64,000 bases of DNA from assembly GCF_000237085.1 (NCBI RefSeq), contig NC_016627.1, positions 1,302,001 to 1,366,000 of the forward strand. Reading direction: 5' to 3'. A program made the translations under genes and the position numbers. The notes under the pieces are model-generated. The model searched no databases. It saw nothing but the letters and a program-made list of their open reading frames with translations, and had not been told where the DNA came from. The stretch comes from Acetivibrio clariflavus DSM 19732. GTDB taxonomy: Bacteria; Bacillota; Clostridia; Acetivibrionales; Acetivibrionaceae. Each line of letters begins with the position of its first letter. The first letter of the stretch is position 1. Shown here piece by piece: positions 9,858 through 19,414 of this stretch.

Positions 9858-10658
9858 ATGGGAGAGGTTATTGTAATAACTTCAGGCAAAGGCGGCGTGG
9901 GAAAAACTACAACGACGGCTAATATTGGTGCAGGATTGGCGCTTCAAGGCAAAAAAGTTGTTTTGATTGATACGGATATAGGACTTAGAAATTTAGATGT
10001 AGTTATGGGGCTGGAAAACAGAATTGTATATGATCTTGTTGATGTAGTTGAAGGTACTTGCAGAATAAAACAGGCTTTGATAAAGGACAAAAGATTTGAA
10101 AGTCTGCATTTATTGCCGGCTGCTCAAACAAGGGACAAATCGGCGGTATCTCCCGAACAGATGGTAAAATTGACCGATGATTTGAAAGAGGAATTTGACT
10201 TTATATTGGTGGATTGTCCTGCCGGTATTGAACAGGGGTTTAAGAATGCTATTGCCGGTGCGGACAGGGCAATAGTTGTTACAACACCTGAAGTGTCGGC
10301 AGTAAGAGATGCCGATAGAATTATAGGCTTGTTGGAAGCTAATGAGTTAAGAAATCCCAAATTGCTTATTAACAGGGTTCGTCCTGATATGGTAAAGCGT
10401 GGAGATATGATGTCAATTGATGACATTATTGATATACTAGCTATTGACTTAATTGGAGTTGTGCCCGATGATGAAAAGATAATTGTTTCCACAAACAAGG
10501 GTGAGCCTGCTGTTACCGACAATAAGTCCCTTGCAGGTGAAGCATATAGAAATATAACACGGAGAATATTAGGTGAAAATGTTCCTGTTCTTAACCTTGA
10601 AAGCGACGAAGGGTTTATGTTTAAAATTAAGAAATTGTTTGGATTAAGGGCAAACTAA
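9858..10658 (+). CDS. minD: Septum site-determining ATPase MinD
   Basis: A membrane-associated ParA-type ATPase that recruits MinC and is turned over by MinE. The deviant Walker A motif G-K-G-G-V-G-K-T-T is at residues 9-17. The last residues (K-I-K-K-L-F-G-L) form the amphipathic membrane-targeting helix. The start is ATG 9858, preceded by GCAGGAGG; an earlier in-frame TTG at 9810 would add residues the family lacks. With this start the protein has 266 residues, the usual size. minE follows after 14 bases. Confidence 0.96.
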   Translation: MGEVIVITSGKGGVGKTTTTANIGAGLALQGKKVVLIDTDIGLRNLDVVMGLENRIVYDLVDVVEGTCRIKQALIKDKRFESLHLLPAAQTRDKSAVSPEQMVKLTDDLKEEFDFILVDCPAGIEQGFKNAIAGADRAIVVTTPEVSAVRDADRIIGLLEANELRNPKLLINRVRPDMVKRGDMMSIDDIIDILAIDLIGVVPDDEKIIVSTNKGEPAVTDNKSLAGEAYRNITRRILGENVPVLNLESDEGFMFKIKKLFGLRAN

Positions 10659-10672
10659 TAAGGAGGAGAATT

Positions 10673-10957
10673 ATGTTGCTAGATTTATCTAAGATATTTG
10701 GCAGGTCTAAATCATCGAAAGACTTCGCAAAGGAACGACTGAAGCTAGTATTAATCCACGACAGAGCAAATGTCTCTCCTCAGTTTTTGGAGATGGTTAA
10801 AGGAGAAATCATCAAGGTAATATCAAATTATATGGACATAGATGAAGATTCACTTGATATACAGATGACCAGAACGAAAAGTGAAGATGGAGATCGGGTA
10901 GTTCCCGCTTTGGTTGCCAATATTCCCATAAAGAATGTAAAAAGCAGCGGGAAGTAA
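10673..10957 (+). CDS. minE: Cell division topological specificity factor MinE
   Basis: This protein stimulates the MinD ATPase and drives pole-to-pole Min oscillation. It has 94 residues, with an N-terminal amphipathic segment (MLLDLSKIFG), the E-R-L-K-L-V-L-I-H-D-R MinD-contact strand at about 22-32, and the C-terminal dimerisation domain. AAGGAGGAG precedes the ATG. A MinE alongside MinCD implies an oscillating Min system rather than the DivIVA-tethered Bacillus type, as in many clostridia. Confidence 0.95.
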   Translation: MLLDLSKIFGRSKSSKDFAKERLKLVLIHDRANVSPQFLEMVKGEIIKVISNYMDIDEDSLDIQMTRTKSEDGDRVVPALVANIPIKNVKSSGK

Positions 10958-11042
10958 AAGACTTTGAGAATATTTTCAAGTGTTTTGTATTGTGTTGCAT
11001 TAAATTGACTAATATTATATTGGAGTACTGGATGGGTTTGTT

Positions 11043-11438
11043 ATGAATATTGCATTAATAGCACATGACAAAAAGAAAGAGTTAATGGCTTCATTTTGTA
11101 TTGCTTACAGGAGTATACTGAAAAATCATAATTTGTTTGCTACTGGTACAACCGGGGCAATTATCATTGAGGCAACAGGCTTGAACGTGCATAGATTTTC
11201 ACCGGGGTTAATGGGAGAACAGCAAATTAGTGCCAGAGCAGCTTATAATGAGCTTGATCTTGTGCTTTTCTTTAGAGACCCTGTTACTGCCCAGTCTCAT
11301 GAACCGGATATAAATTCTCTTTTAAGAGCATGTGATATAAACAATATTCCCTTTGCTACAAATTTAGGTACTGCTGAAATGTTAATCCGAGGCCTCGAAA
11401 GAGGAGATTTGGGATGGAGAGAAATAATAGGAAAATGA
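11043..11438 (+). CDS. mgsA: Methylglyoxal synthase-like protein with altered catalytic motif
   Basis: Family members convert dihydroxyacetone phosphate to methylglyoxal and phosphate, a bypass of lower glycolysis. The phosphate-binding A-T-G-T-T-G segment (about residues 37-42), the F-F-R-D-P segment and the S-H-E-P-D segment are conserved and match the Escherichia coli region holding Asp91, His98 and Asp101. The usual G-G-D-Q-Q, whose Asp71 is the catalytic base in E. coli, reads M-G-E-Q-Q here: Asp to Glu, with one residue fewer just before it. Activity is therefore uncertain. 131 residues is slightly short. No good ribosome site is seen; the start is the first ATG. Confidence 0.88.
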   Translation: MNIALIAHDKKKELMASFCIAYRSILKNHNLFATGTTGAIIIEATGLNVHRFSPGLMGEQQISARAAYNELDLVLFFRDPVTAQSHEPDINSLLRACDINNIPFATNLGTAEMLIRGLERGDLGWREIIGK

Positions 11439-11501
11439 CCTTTTGATATTATTTGATAATTAAGTCAATATTTTTATAATTTGCAAAAGCATTAAGGAAA
11501 T

Positions 11502-11527
11502 AAAAACCTCATATTTGAGGTTTTTTT
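11502..11527 (+). terminator. Intrinsic terminator after mgsA
   Basis: A 10-bp stem, AAAAACCTCA with TGAGGTTTTT, is followed by a T-run. It ends the minDE-mgsA transcript. Confidence 0.85.
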
Positions 11528-11716
11528 GTTTTTTTGCATCATTATTTTGTATTTACATCCTATTGTAATATTTTTATTTGCTTTTAAATATAATCTACTA
11601 AATCGTATTGTAAATTTGCTGTATATTTTCATTTGACATTATTTCATTTGACTTTAGTACTTAATTCGTGAAATGCCATATAAGATACAGATTAAAGAAA
11701 AAGAGGTGAATTATTT

Positions 11717-12670
11717 GTGGATGATATAGTTTATAGACCGAGATACTCAAGACAAGTGACCTATCAAGCAAAAAGAAAGCCTAGAAGAAATAAAAGAGAC
11801 AGGGGAAGTTTTGCACAGAAGTTTGTTATCAGAACAGTTCTGCAGACTTTGATATGTATGGTAATTTTTTTGGTTGTAATATTGCTGGTAAAAATAAAGA
11901 CCCCTCAAACAGTTTTTTTGCAAACCAAGTTAAAAGGGGCTATGTCCTATAATATTGATTTAAAAAAGACCTTTAGCGATATACAGTATTTGCTTAACAG
12001 CCTTCCAGAGGATAAAAAAGAAAATGAAAGTACCGATTCATCATTGGATGAAAGTGAGGATTCTGAAAAAAGGGTTTTGAATGCAACTACATCGGCAGAA
12101 AGCGAAAATAAGCAAGTTTCAGATGAAGAGCTGGAGCCTGTAAGCGCGGTATATACCGAAGAAGGATCGCTGGTTGAAAGTGCGGAGTTTATAAAAGATG
12201 AGTTTGAGTCGGTTGAAGATGAACATATTATGGGATTGAATGAAAATGAAAAAATTTTTGGGAATGCCGGTTATTCCTTTATCATTCCTGTAGGAGGAAT
12301 AATAGGATCGTTTTTTGGAGAGAGAGTCCATCCTATTAAAAAAACAATTATATTTCACAAGGGAATTGACATTGAAGCACAGAGCGGAACACCTATAAAA
12401 GCTGCTTATGATGGAGAGGTAGTGGAAGCAGGTTCGGAGGCGACTTATGGCAATTATATAAAAATAAAACATGTTGATGGATTGTCAACTCTGTATGCCC
12501 ATTGTTCCAAGCTGCTTGTGAATAAGGGTCAAAAAGTCAGTAAGGGCGATATAATTGCAGAAGTTGGGGCTACAGGAGCTGCTGACGGCCCGCATTTACA
12601 TTTTGAGGTAAGGAAGGACAATGAGGCTGTAAATCCTCTTGACTATATTGAGCTTTCGGACAGTAATTAG
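11717..12670 (+). CDS. Membrane-anchored M23 (LytM) protein, SpoIVFA-like
   Basis: A basic cytoplasmic tail (about residues 1-30), one membrane helix (about 36-57), an acidic low-complexity stalk (about 95-165) and a C-terminal LytM/M23 domain (about 210-310). The zinc-ligand residues are present: His-x3-Asp in H-K-G-I-D and H-L-H in the C-terminal motif, so the domain could be an active endopeptidase. Position between the min genes and an SpoIVFB-type protease matches Bacillus, where SpoIVFA regulates SpoIVFB in the forespore outer membrane; that role is inferred from synteny. The start is GTG 11717 with AGAGGTG 8 bases before it. SpoIIQ is the alternative family. Confidence 0.8.
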   Translation: MDDIVYRPRYSRQVTYQAKRKPRRNKRDRGSFAQKFVIRTVLQTLICMVIFLVVILLVKIKTPQTVFLQTKLKGAMSYNIDLKKTFSDIQYLLNSLPEDKKENESTDSSLDESEDSEKRVLNATTSAESENKQVSDEELEPVSAVYTEEGSLVESAEFIKDEFESVEDEHIMGLNENEKIFGNAGYSFIIPVGGIIGSFFGERVHPIKKTIIFHKGIDIEAQSGTPIKAAYDGEVVEAGSEATYGNYIKIKHVDGLSTLYAHCSKLLVNKGQKVSKGDIIAEVGATGAADGPHLHFEVRKDNEAVNPLDYIELSDSN

Positions 12671-12768
12671 CGGTCTAACTGCCAAATACAATACTATCTT
12701 TAAGTAATAAGCGTCAAAACTGAATAAGTTATTTAAAAATGAGTTTTAAGATGAGGTGAGGTTAGAAT

Positions 12769-13650
12769 ATTTTTGTTCAAGTTGCCAAAAAACCGTTTAA
12801 AATAGAGGTTGATCCAGTACTTTTTGTTGTGGTAGCTTTAATGTATTTTATCGATTATCATAACAAATATCTGTCGACTTTTGCTGCTATTGTAATACAT
12901 GAGATTTCCCATATACTGGTTTCGATAGCTCAAGGTCGAAAACTATACTGTATAAGGATATTTATTATCGGGATAAATGCGATTTTTTATAAGGATTATT
13001 ATAAAGATACCAATTTTTTTCTTATCAACATAGCCGGTCCCATTTCAAATATACTTATATCTTTGATTTGTGTTTTGCTAAGCACATATTATTTGCCCAA
13101 ATCGGATAATATGCGTTTTTTTATCTTAACTAACGTATTCCTGGCATTATTTAATTTGCTTCCGGTTTTACCCCTTGACGGAGGAAGGATATTTAGAGAC
13201 ATCTTAATTTCAAAAGTAGGTTTGTTTAAAGCTCATAAGTATTCGAGAAGTATGTCCAGGGGACTGGGGCTTTTGATTATTCTCACTGGTATAATCCAAT
13301 TGCATGACAGTATGTATAACTTTAGTTTGCTCTTTTTGGGAGGTTACATTTTTTATTGCTTAAAATATGATGAATCGGAGGTGTATTTTATGAATATCAA
13401 AAACCTTGTCTATAAGCGTTCAAGGTTCCTAAAAAAAGGGGTATATCCGGGAAGGGAACTGGTGGTAATTAAAAGTATGCGTTTAGGCGATGTTGTTAAG
13501 AATATGGACTTTGACAGAATTCATATAATATATGTTCTGGACGAGAATATGCGGCTTGTAAAAGTTTTTACCGAACAGGAGATTATTGATAGCATGGAAA
13601 AATTCAATGGAGAAATAAGTTTTGAGGAGCTTATCAATTTAACGAAATAG
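12769..13650 (+). CDS. spoIVFB: SpoIVFB-like intramembrane M50 protease
   Basis: A site-2 type metalloprotease with several membrane helices. It carries the zinc motif H-E-I-S-H in a membrane segment and the second-ligand motif L-P-L-D-G-G-R. A CBS-like module occupies roughly the last 75 residues. In Bacillus this enzyme cleaves pro-sigma-K in the mother cell. The usual start codons give only GTG 12829, which has no ribosome site and would remove the first hydrophobic strand. An in-frame ATT at 12769 has GAGGTGAGG 8 bases before it and restores the family's K-P-F-K-I-E-V-D-P N-terminus, so I place the start there; an ATT start is rare and is inferred. Confidence 0.82.
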   Translation: MFVQVAKKPFKIEVDPVLFVVVALMYFIDYHNKYLSTFAAIVIHEISHILVSIAQGRKLYCIRIFIIGINAIFYKDYYKDTNFFLINIAGPISNILISLICVLLSTYYLPKSDNMRFFILTNVFLALFNLLPVLPLDGGRIFRDILISKVGLFKAHKYSRSMSRGLGLLIILTGIIQLHDSMYNFSLLFLGGYIFYCLKYDESEVYFMNIKNLVYKRSRFLKKGVYPGRELVVIKSMRLGDVVKNMDFDRIHIIYVLDENMRLVKVFTEQEIIDSMEKFNGEISFEELINLTK

Positions 13651-13787
13651 CAGATACCTGATGCTTTTCTAAAACTCACTTCAATCCTGTCTGTTTTTGC
13701 TGCCCCTTAAAATGCCTGAAAAATGCGAATTATTATAAAAACTATATTATTAAAATGCAATGGTTTTTAGGGGGAGGATTAGTAATA

Positions 13788-15401
13788 ATGAAAAGTAGAT
13801 GTATGAAAAAGGCATTAAGCATAATTTTGGCATTAGGTATGCTATCTTCATTTTTTATGTCATCAGGTATATTCAGTGGTTTTTCACTGACAGTAAAGGC
13901 ACAGGAACCGGACAATAATGATGACTGGCTCCACGTGGAAGGAAATCAGATTGTCGATATGAACGGAAATCCTGTTTGGCTGACAGGTACAAACTGGTTT
14001 GGCTTTAATACCGGAACCAATGTTTTTGACGGGGTATGGAGCTGTAATATGCGTGAAGCCCTGACAAAAATGGCAGACAGAGGTATTAATTTTCTCAGGA
14101 TTCCAGTATCGACAGAGATTCTGACCGGATGGAAGAACGGAAAACCGGCTATGCCCAGAAGTTTGAATGATTACGTGAATCCGGAACTTAAAGGTCTTAA
14201 CAGTCTTGAACTTTTTGATTTTGCCCTTGATGTGTGCAAAGAAGTAGGTATTAAAGTGATGGTCGATGTACATAGCCCAAAATCGGAAGCCATGGGACAC
14301 AATTATCCTGTATGGTATGATGAGACTTATGACACTGAGGCATGGATATCGGCATTGGAATGGCTTACTGAAAGATATAAAAACGATGATACCATTCTTG
14401 CCATTGATCTTAAGAACGAACCTCACGGAAAGCCTTATGAGAAGCTTATGGCAAAATGGGACAATTCCACTGACATCAACAACTGGAAGTATGCCGCAGA
14501 AACTTGTGCTAAAAGAATCTTAAAAATCAATCCCAATCTGTTGATAGTTATAGAAGGGGTTGAAGTCTATCCAAAAGAAGGCTATGATTACACTGCGGTG
14601 GATGAATGGGGCAAGGAAAGCCGTTATTATTACAACTGGTGGGGTGGAAACTTAAGAGGAGTAAAGGATTATCCCATAGATTTAGGCCAATATCAAAAAC
14701 AGGTGGTTTATTCACCCCATGACTACGGTCCTTTGGTACATAAACAGCCATGGTTTTATGACGGTTTTACAAAGGAAACACTTTACAATGACTGCTGGAA
14801 GGATAACTGGGCATACATTTATGAAGAGGGAATTGCACCCCTTTTAATTGGAGAATGGGGAGGATACATGGACGGAGGTCCTAATGAAAAATGGATGATA
14901 GCTTTAAGGGATTATATTGTTGAGAACAGAATTCACCATACCTTCTGGTGTTATAATGCAAACTCGGGAGATACCGGAGGACTTGTAACCCACGATTTTA
15001 TAACTTGGGAGGAAGACAAATATGAGCTGTTAAAACCGGCACTATGGCAGCATAACGGAAAATTTGTAAGTTTGGACCATAAAGTGCCTTTAGGGTCTAA
15101 CGGAATTTCGTTAAGCGATGTTTATGGTGATGCAATACCGACTCCAACCAGGGCTGATGTTCCCACACCTACCGTTTCTTCACCCGTAACTTTGGTTTAT
15201 GGAGATTTAAATGGCGATGACGACTTCAATTCCATTGATTTTGGATTGTTGAAATTGGTCCTGCTGGGGTTAAAATCTCGGACAGAAATAAATGAGAAAG
15301 CGGCAGATGTTGATGGAAACGGTCATATAGATTCTATAGACTATGCTTTGATGAAACAGCGTTTGCTTGGTATTATTAAAAAATTTCCTGTTGAGAACTG
15401 A
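13788..15401 (+). CDS. Cellulosomal GH5 glycoside hydrolase with type I dockerin
   Basis: A secreted endoglucanase-type enzyme. Signal peptide residues 1-38 end with V-K-A before Q-E-P. The GH5 catalytic domain spans about 43-445, with general acid/base Glu211 in N-E-P-H-G and nucleophile Glu356 in I-G-E-W-G-G. A Thr/Pro linker at about 448-468 leads to a type I dockerin at 472-537 made of two calcium-binding repeats ([13 protein letters not shown] and [13 protein letters not shown]). The dockerin would attach the enzyme to a scaffoldin cohesin. Exact substrate (cellulose, xylan or mannan) is not decided by sequence. Start ATG 13788 follows GGGGGAGG; an upstream ATG at 13755 precedes that site. 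It stands alone, unlike clustered cellulosome genes. Confidence 0.92.
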   Translation: MKSRCMKKALSIILALGMLSSFFMSSGIFSGFSLTVKAQEPDNNDDWLHVEGNQIVDMNGNPVWLTGTNWFGFNTGTNVFDGVWSCNMREALTKMADRGINFLRIPVSTEILTGWKNGKPAMPRSLNDYVNPELKGLNSLELFDFALDVCKEVGIKVMVDVHSPKSEAMGHNYPVWYDETYDTEAWISALEWLTERYKNDDTILAIDLKNEPHGKPYEKLMAKWDNSTDINNWKYAAETCAKRILKINPNLLIVIEGVEVYPKEGYDYTAVDEWGKESRYYYNWWGGNLRGVKDYPIDLGQYQKQVVYSPHDYGPLVHKQPWFYDGFTKETLYNDCWKDNWAYIYEEGIAPLLIGEWGGYMDGGPNEKWMIALRDYIVENRIHHTFWCYNANSGDTGGLVTHDFITWEEDKYELLKPALWQHNGKFVSLDHKVPLGSNGISLSDVYGDAIPTPTRADVPTPTVSSPVTLVYGDLNGDDDFNSIDFGLLKLVLLGLKSRTEINEKAADVDGNGHIDSIDYALMKQRLLGIIKKFPVEN

Positions 15402-15437
15402 GTGCAACCGTGAGAAGCCATATAATACAATATAAGC

Positions 15438-15466
15438 TTTACATCACTTTTCAGAAGTAATATACT
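15438..15466 (+). promoter_or_regulatory. SigA-type promoter for yjbQ
   Basis: TTTACA at 15438-15443 and TATACT at 15461-15466, spaced by 17 bases, lie just before the ribosome site of the next gene. Confidence 0.6.
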
Positions 15467-15484
15467 ATGTCTGAGGTGATGTAT

Positions 15485-15874
15485 ATGCACAAAATAAGTG
15501 TTAGAACTCCGTCAAGGACGGCGATGGTTGATATAACTTCGAAAATACAGGAAATTGTAAGAAAAGAGGGCAAGGAATCGGGGATATGCCATATATTTGT
15601 TCCCCATACTACAGCAGGGCTGACTATAAACGAAAATGCAGACCCCGATGTTGTAGACGACATTTTAAAAGAAATAAATAAAATAGTTCCCTTCGAAGAC
15701 GGATACAGACATTGTGAGGGGAACTCGGCTGCCCACATAAAAGCAAGCTTGTTTGGTTTTTCACTGCAGGTTATGATTGAAAATACCCAATTGGTTCTGG
15801 GAAGATGGCAGGGAATATATTTTTGCGAGTTTGACGGTCCTCGGAACAGGGAAGTGTATGTAAAAATAGTTTAA
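15485..15874 (+). CDS. yjbQ: YjbQ (UPF0047) family protein
   Basis: A small cytoplasmic protein of the YjbQ family; members show weak thiamine-phosphate synthase activity and can suppress thiamine auxotrophy, but the main role is unsettled. The H-T-T-A-G-L-T-I-N-E segment, the R-H-x-E-G-N-S-A-A-H-I motif and G-R-W-Q-G-I-Y-F-C-E-F-D-G-P-R at the end are all diagnostic. Start ATG 15485 lies 6 bases after GAGGTGATG and gives 129 residues; the ORF can open at 15467 but without a ribosome site. It is monocistronic, between the GH5 gene and the riboflavin leader. Confidence 0.9.
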   Translation: MHKISVRTPSRTAMVDITSKIQEIVRKEGKESGICHIFVPHTTAGLTINENADPDVVDDILKEINKIVPFEDGYRHCEGNSAAHIKASLFGFSLQVMIENTQLVLGRWQGIYFCEFDGPRNREVYVKIV

Positions 15875-15882
15875 TGGCTTTG

Positions 15883-15911
15883 TTGACACTGAACATATAG
15901 TGTGTTATATT
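15883..15911 (+). promoter_or_regulatory. Promoter of the riboflavin operon
   Basis: TTGACA at 15883-15888 and TATATT at 15906-15911 with 17-base spacing lie about 33 bases before the FMN aptamer. Confidence 0.8.
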
Positions 15912-15943
15912 CAATGATAATTAAATAAATAATAGTAGTATAT

Positions 15944-16093
15944 TATCTTCAGGGATAGGTGAGAATCCTTACCGGCGGTAGGCAATTAAATTGCGAGCCC
16001 GCGAGCCTTATGGCAGATCCGGTCAAAATCCGGAGCCGACAGTGTATTGTGTTTGTATTTTATAAACACAATGAGTCTGGATGGGAGAAGATA
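15944..16093 (+). ncRNA. FMN riboswitch (RFN element)
   Basis: The conserved RFN blocks are all present in order: ATCTTCAGGGATAGGTGA at the 5' side, CTTACCGGCGG, GAGCCCGCGAGCC, CAGATCCGG, and the closing GGATGGGAGAAGAT. The element lies in the leader of ribD-ribE-ribBA-ribH and is followed by a terminator, so FMN binding should stop transcription of the riboflavin pathway. Confidence 0.97.
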
Positions 16094-16122
16094 ATTTGCT
16101 ATTCATTATGTGAATGGTAAAG

Positions 16123-16155
16123 TATCCCTGGAATAAATAACCCGGGATTTTTTTG
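16123..16155 (+). terminator. Riboswitch-controlled terminator
   Basis: ATCCC and GGGAT plus two further G-C pairs form an imperfect stem followed by a seven-T run, 30 bases after the FMN aptamer. It is the expected expression platform. Confidence 0.8.
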
Positions 16156-16247
16156 TGTGCAGTGCAAAGTATAAAAACTAAGTTAAGTAAAAGGATTTAT
16201 ATATAATATAAAGATGTAAGGCTGATGAAAATAATATAAAGGTAACG

Positions 16248-17351
16248 GTGATTTCTTTGAATAAGAATGAGTACTATATGGAAAGAGCTATTGAACTGGC
16301 CAAAAACGGATGGGGAAGGACTAATCCGAATCCGTTGGTTGGAGCGGTAATTGTCAAAGATGATAGAGTAATTGCCGAGGGATTTCATGAAGCTATCGGC
16401 TGTGACCATGCTGAAGTGTCTGCCTTCAAAAATGCAGTTGAAGATGTGGCAGGCTCAACTCTGTATGTCAATTTGGAACCTTGTTCCCATTACGGAAGAA
16501 CTCCCCCCTGTGCAAAAGCTATAGTTGAAAAGAAAATAAAAAAAGTCGTAATTGCTATGATTGACCCCAACCCGAAAGTATCGGGAAAAGGAGTACAAAT
16601 GCTTAAAGATGCAGGTATAGAGGTGGAAGTAGGGATTTTGGAGGATGAAGCCAGAAAGCTGAATGAAATATTTATCAATTATGTTACAAAGAAAAGACCT
16701 TTTGTAATTTTAAAGACAGCTATGACTTTAGACGGAAAAATTGCGTCGTCCACCGGGGATTCAAAATGGATAACATCCGAAGAATCAAGGGCTTATGTGC
16801 ATATATTAAGAGACAGGGTTTCGGCTATAATGGTAGGAATAAATACAGTTATAAAAGATAATCCCATGCTTACCACAAGACTTGAGCAAAAGGTTGGAAG
16901 CGACCCCGTAAGAATAATTGTGGACAGTAAAGGGATTATTCCTATGGATAGCAAGGTTTTGTGCAATGATTCAAAAGCAGGAGTTATATTGGCTACCACA
17001 TCCCGGATACACGAAGAGAAGGAAAAGCAGCTTATTGATAATGGTGTAACGGTAATTAAAGCGGAAGGCGAAAACGGCTGTGTAGATCTTAAAAAGCTGA
17101 TGCAGGAATTGTATAAGCTCGAAATTGACAGTGTGCTTTTAGAAGGTGGCGGAACTTTAAATGCAGCAGCTTTTGAATCGGGTATTGTGGATAAGGCCAT
17201 GTTCTTTATTGCCCCAAAAATATTAGGAGGAAAGGATGCAATTACACCGGTTGAAGGTAAAGGCATACAATCGATGAGTGAAGCATTGAAGCTAAAAAAT
17301 GTTTCATTCTCAAAATTTGGGGAAGATATACTTGTGGAAGGTTATTTGTAG
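16248..17351 (+). CDS. ribD: Bifunctional riboflavin deaminase/reductase RibD
   Basis: It catalyses the second and third steps from GTP toward riboflavin: deamination of the pyrimidine and NADPH-dependent reduction of the ribosyl group. The N-terminal deaminase domain has the zinc motif H-A-E-V and the P-C-S-H-Y-G-R-T-P-P-C-A segment. The reductase domain begins around residue 145, with T-L-D-G-K-I-A-S-S-T-G-D-S-K-W-I-T. 367 residues matches the family. The start is probably GTG 16248; TTG 16257, with GGTGAT before it, is a possible alternative. First gene of the FMN-regulated operon. Confidence 0.96.
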   Translation: MISLNKNEYYMERAIELAKNGWGRTNPNPLVGAVIVKDDRVIAEGFHEAIGCDHAEVSAFKNAVEDVAGSTLYVNLEPCSHYGRTPPCAKAIVEKKIKKVVIAMIDPNPKVSGKGVQMLKDAGIEVEVGILEDEARKLNEIFINYVTKKRPFVILKTAMTLDGKIASSTGDSKWITSEESRAYVHILRDRVSAIMVGINTVIKDNPMLTTRLEQKVGSDPVRIIVDSKGIIPMDSKVLCNDSKAGVILATTSRIHEEKEKQLIDNGVTVIKAEGENGCVDLKKLMQELYKLEIDSVLLEGGGTLNAAAFESGIVDKAMFFIAPKILGGKDAITPVEGKGIQSMSEALKLKNVSFSKFGEDILVEGYL

Positions 17352-17419
17352 AGTGAATATGCCTTTTATTATTTTTACAAAAGGATAAATTCCTTATATG
17401 TTATTCAGAGGTGCGGTTT

Positions 17420-18076
17420 ATGTTTACTGGTATAGTTGAGGAAATAGGAATTGTAAGGAGAATTGTTTTCGGTAGTAAATCAATTAAGCTTTCAATACAA
17501 TGTAGCAAAATAATGGATGATGTTAAACTGGGGGATAGTATTGCTGTAAATGGGATTTGTCTTACTGTGGTGGACAGAAAAAGTGATGAATTTACAGCCG
17601 ATGTTATGCCTGAGACAATGAGAAAAACAGGATTGGGAGAGCTTAAGGTAGGATTTGTAGTGAATCTTGAACGGGCTTTAAGATTGTCTGACCGGCTTGG
17701 CGGACACATAGTATCCGGTCATATTGACGGCACAGGTGTGATAATGGACAGAGTACGTGAGGATAATGCTATTTGGCTTACAATAGAAGCAGGCAGGGAT
17801 ATTTTAAAATATATTGTTATGAAAGGCTCGGTGGCATTGGACGGAACCAGTCTTACTGTTGCATATGTAGATGATAAGTGTTTTAAAGTTTCCCTGATAC
17901 CGCATACTGCAAGCATTACAACTTTAGGTTCGAAGGAAGTTGGAAGCAGGGTAAATATTGAGTGTGACATGCTCGGAAAGTATGTTGAAAAACTGCTTCT
18001 TGTCAATGTCTCAGAACAAAACAGCAAGTCGAAGGATATTTCCCTGGACTTTTTGATAAAAAACGGATTTGCATAA
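17420..18076 (+). CDS. ribE: Riboflavin synthase alpha chain
   Basis: It dismutates two lumazine molecules into riboflavin and the pyrimidine substrate of RibH. The typical MFTGIVEEIG start and two lumazine-binding half-domains are present; the N-terminal half has V-N-G-I-C-L-T-V and the second half has L-D-G-T-S-L-T-V. G-G-H-I-V-S-G-H-I-D-G marks the junction. With ATG 17420, after AGAGGTG, the protein has 218 residues. Second gene of the riboflavin operon. Confidence 0.96.
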   Translation: MFTGIVEEIGIVRRIVFGSKSIKLSIQCSKIMDDVKLGDSIAVNGICLTVVDRKSDEFTADVMPETMRKTGLGELKVGFVVNLERALRLSDRLGGHIVSGHIDGTGVIMDRVREDNAIWLTIEAGRDILKYIVMKGSVALDGTSLTVAYVDDKCFKVSLIPHTASITTLGSKEVGSRVNIECDMLGKYVEKLLLVNVSEQNSKSKDISLDFLIKNGFA

Positions 18077-18166
18077 GTTCCTCTTTCAGCATGAGTGAAA
18101 AAACTAAGGAGTTTTTGAACCTAAAGGCAGAAAGAATAAGTTCACTTTTGAATGGAGGTATATTCA

Positions 18167-19369
18167 ATGAAATTTGACAAGATTGAGGATGCTATAGAAG
18201 ATATAAGGCAGGGCAAAATGATAGTTGTTGTCGACGATGAGGATAGGGAAAATGAGGGAGACCTTGTAATGGCTGCCCAGCTGGTAACTCCGGAAAGCGT
18301 TAATTTTATGGCAAAATACGGAAGAGGACTGATTTGTGCTCCTCTTACTGAAGCACGGACGAAAGAGTTGGGCATTGATATAATGGTAAAAGAAAATACA
18401 GAGCAGATGAAGACTGCTTTTACGGTATCGGTAGACCATAAAAGCTCAAAAACAGGAATTTCAGCCTTTGAAAGGGCAAAAACAATAAAAGAGCTTACAA
18501 ATCCGGATGCAAAGCCGTCTGATTTTGTTCAGCCGGGCCATGTATTTCCGTTGGTTGCAAAAGACGGAGGAGTTTTAAAACGAGCAGGCCACACTGAAGC
18601 CGCTGTTGATCTGGCGAGACTTGCAGGTCTTTTCCCGGCCGGCGTTATTTGCGAAATTATGAATGAAGACGGAACCATGGCAAGGGTACCGCAGTTGATG
18701 GAATTTGTCAAAATTCACAATTTAAAAATTATTACCATAGCCGATTTGATAAGCTATCGGAAAAATGCAGAAAAGCTTATAAATAAGGCAGCAGAAGCTA
18801 AGCTTCCCACAGAATACGGTGATTTTAGAATAATTGCCTTTGAAAATATAATAAGCGGTGAGCACCATGTGGCATTGGTTATGGGAGATGTGAGTGACGG
18901 CAGCAAACCTGTTTTGGTGAGGGTACATTCCGAATGCCTTACGGGAGATGCTTTTCATTCATTGCGATGCGATTGCGGTGAACAGCTGGATGCGGCAATG
19001 AGAGAAATTGCAAAGGAAGGAAGAGGAGTTCTGCTGTACATGCGCCAGGAAGGAAGAGGAATAGGTCTGGTAAACAAAATTCGTGCCTATGAGCTGCAGG
19101 ATAAGGGGAAAGATACTGTTGAGGCGAATATACTTTTAGGATTCCCGGCGGATATGCGGGACTATGGAATAGGCGCTCAGATATTATATGAATTGGGTAT
19201 AAGAAAGATCAGACTCCTTACCAATAACCCGAAAAAACTGGTGGGACTTTCCGGCCATGGACTTGAAGTTGTTGAAAGAGTACCGCTTCAGATAAAGGAG
19301 AACGATGTTAACAGGTTTTATTTAAAAACAAAAAAAGATAAAATGGGCCATATGCTAAATGATTTATAA
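18167..19369 (+). CDS. ribBA: Bifunctional DHBP synthase / GTP cyclohydrolase II
   Basis: It supplies both precursors of riboflavin. The N-terminal RibB domain (about residues 1-200) makes 3,4-dihydroxy-2-butanone 4-phosphate; [10 protein letters not shown] near residue 23 is its active-site loop. The C-terminal RibA domain opens the GTP imidazole ring; its zinc cysteines are in the C-x10-C-x-C pattern of [15 protein letters not shown]. Start ATG 18167 follows TGGAGGT, giving 400 residues; the ATG at 18152 lies in that site. Confidence 0.96.
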   Translation: MKFDKIEDAIEDIRQGKMIVVVDDEDRENEGDLVMAAQLVTPESVNFMAKYGRGLICAPLTEARTKELGIDIMVKENTEQMKTAFTVSVDHKSSKTGISAFERAKTIKELTNPDAKPSDFVQPGHVFPLVAKDGGVLKRAGHTEAAVDLARLAGLFPAGVICEIMNEDGTMARVPQLMEFVKIHNLKIITIADLISYRKNAEKLINKAAEAKLPTEYGDFRIIAFENIISGEHHVALVMGDVSDGSKPVLVRVHSECLTGDAFHSLRCDCGEQLDAAMREIAKEGRGVLLYMRQEGRGIGLVNKIRAYELQDKGKDTVEANILLGFPADMRDYGIGAQILYELGIRKIRLLTNNPKKLVGLSGHGLEVVERVPLQIKENDVNRFYLKTKKDKMGHMLNDL

Positions 19370-19414
19370 TATAAAAATCATCTAAATTTATAATATTATC
19401 AGGAGGAAGATAAT

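Noticed and set aside
11633-11700. Promoter TTGACA at 11633 for the SpoIVFA-like gene
   Set aside because: No acceptable -10 box lies 16-18 bases downstream.
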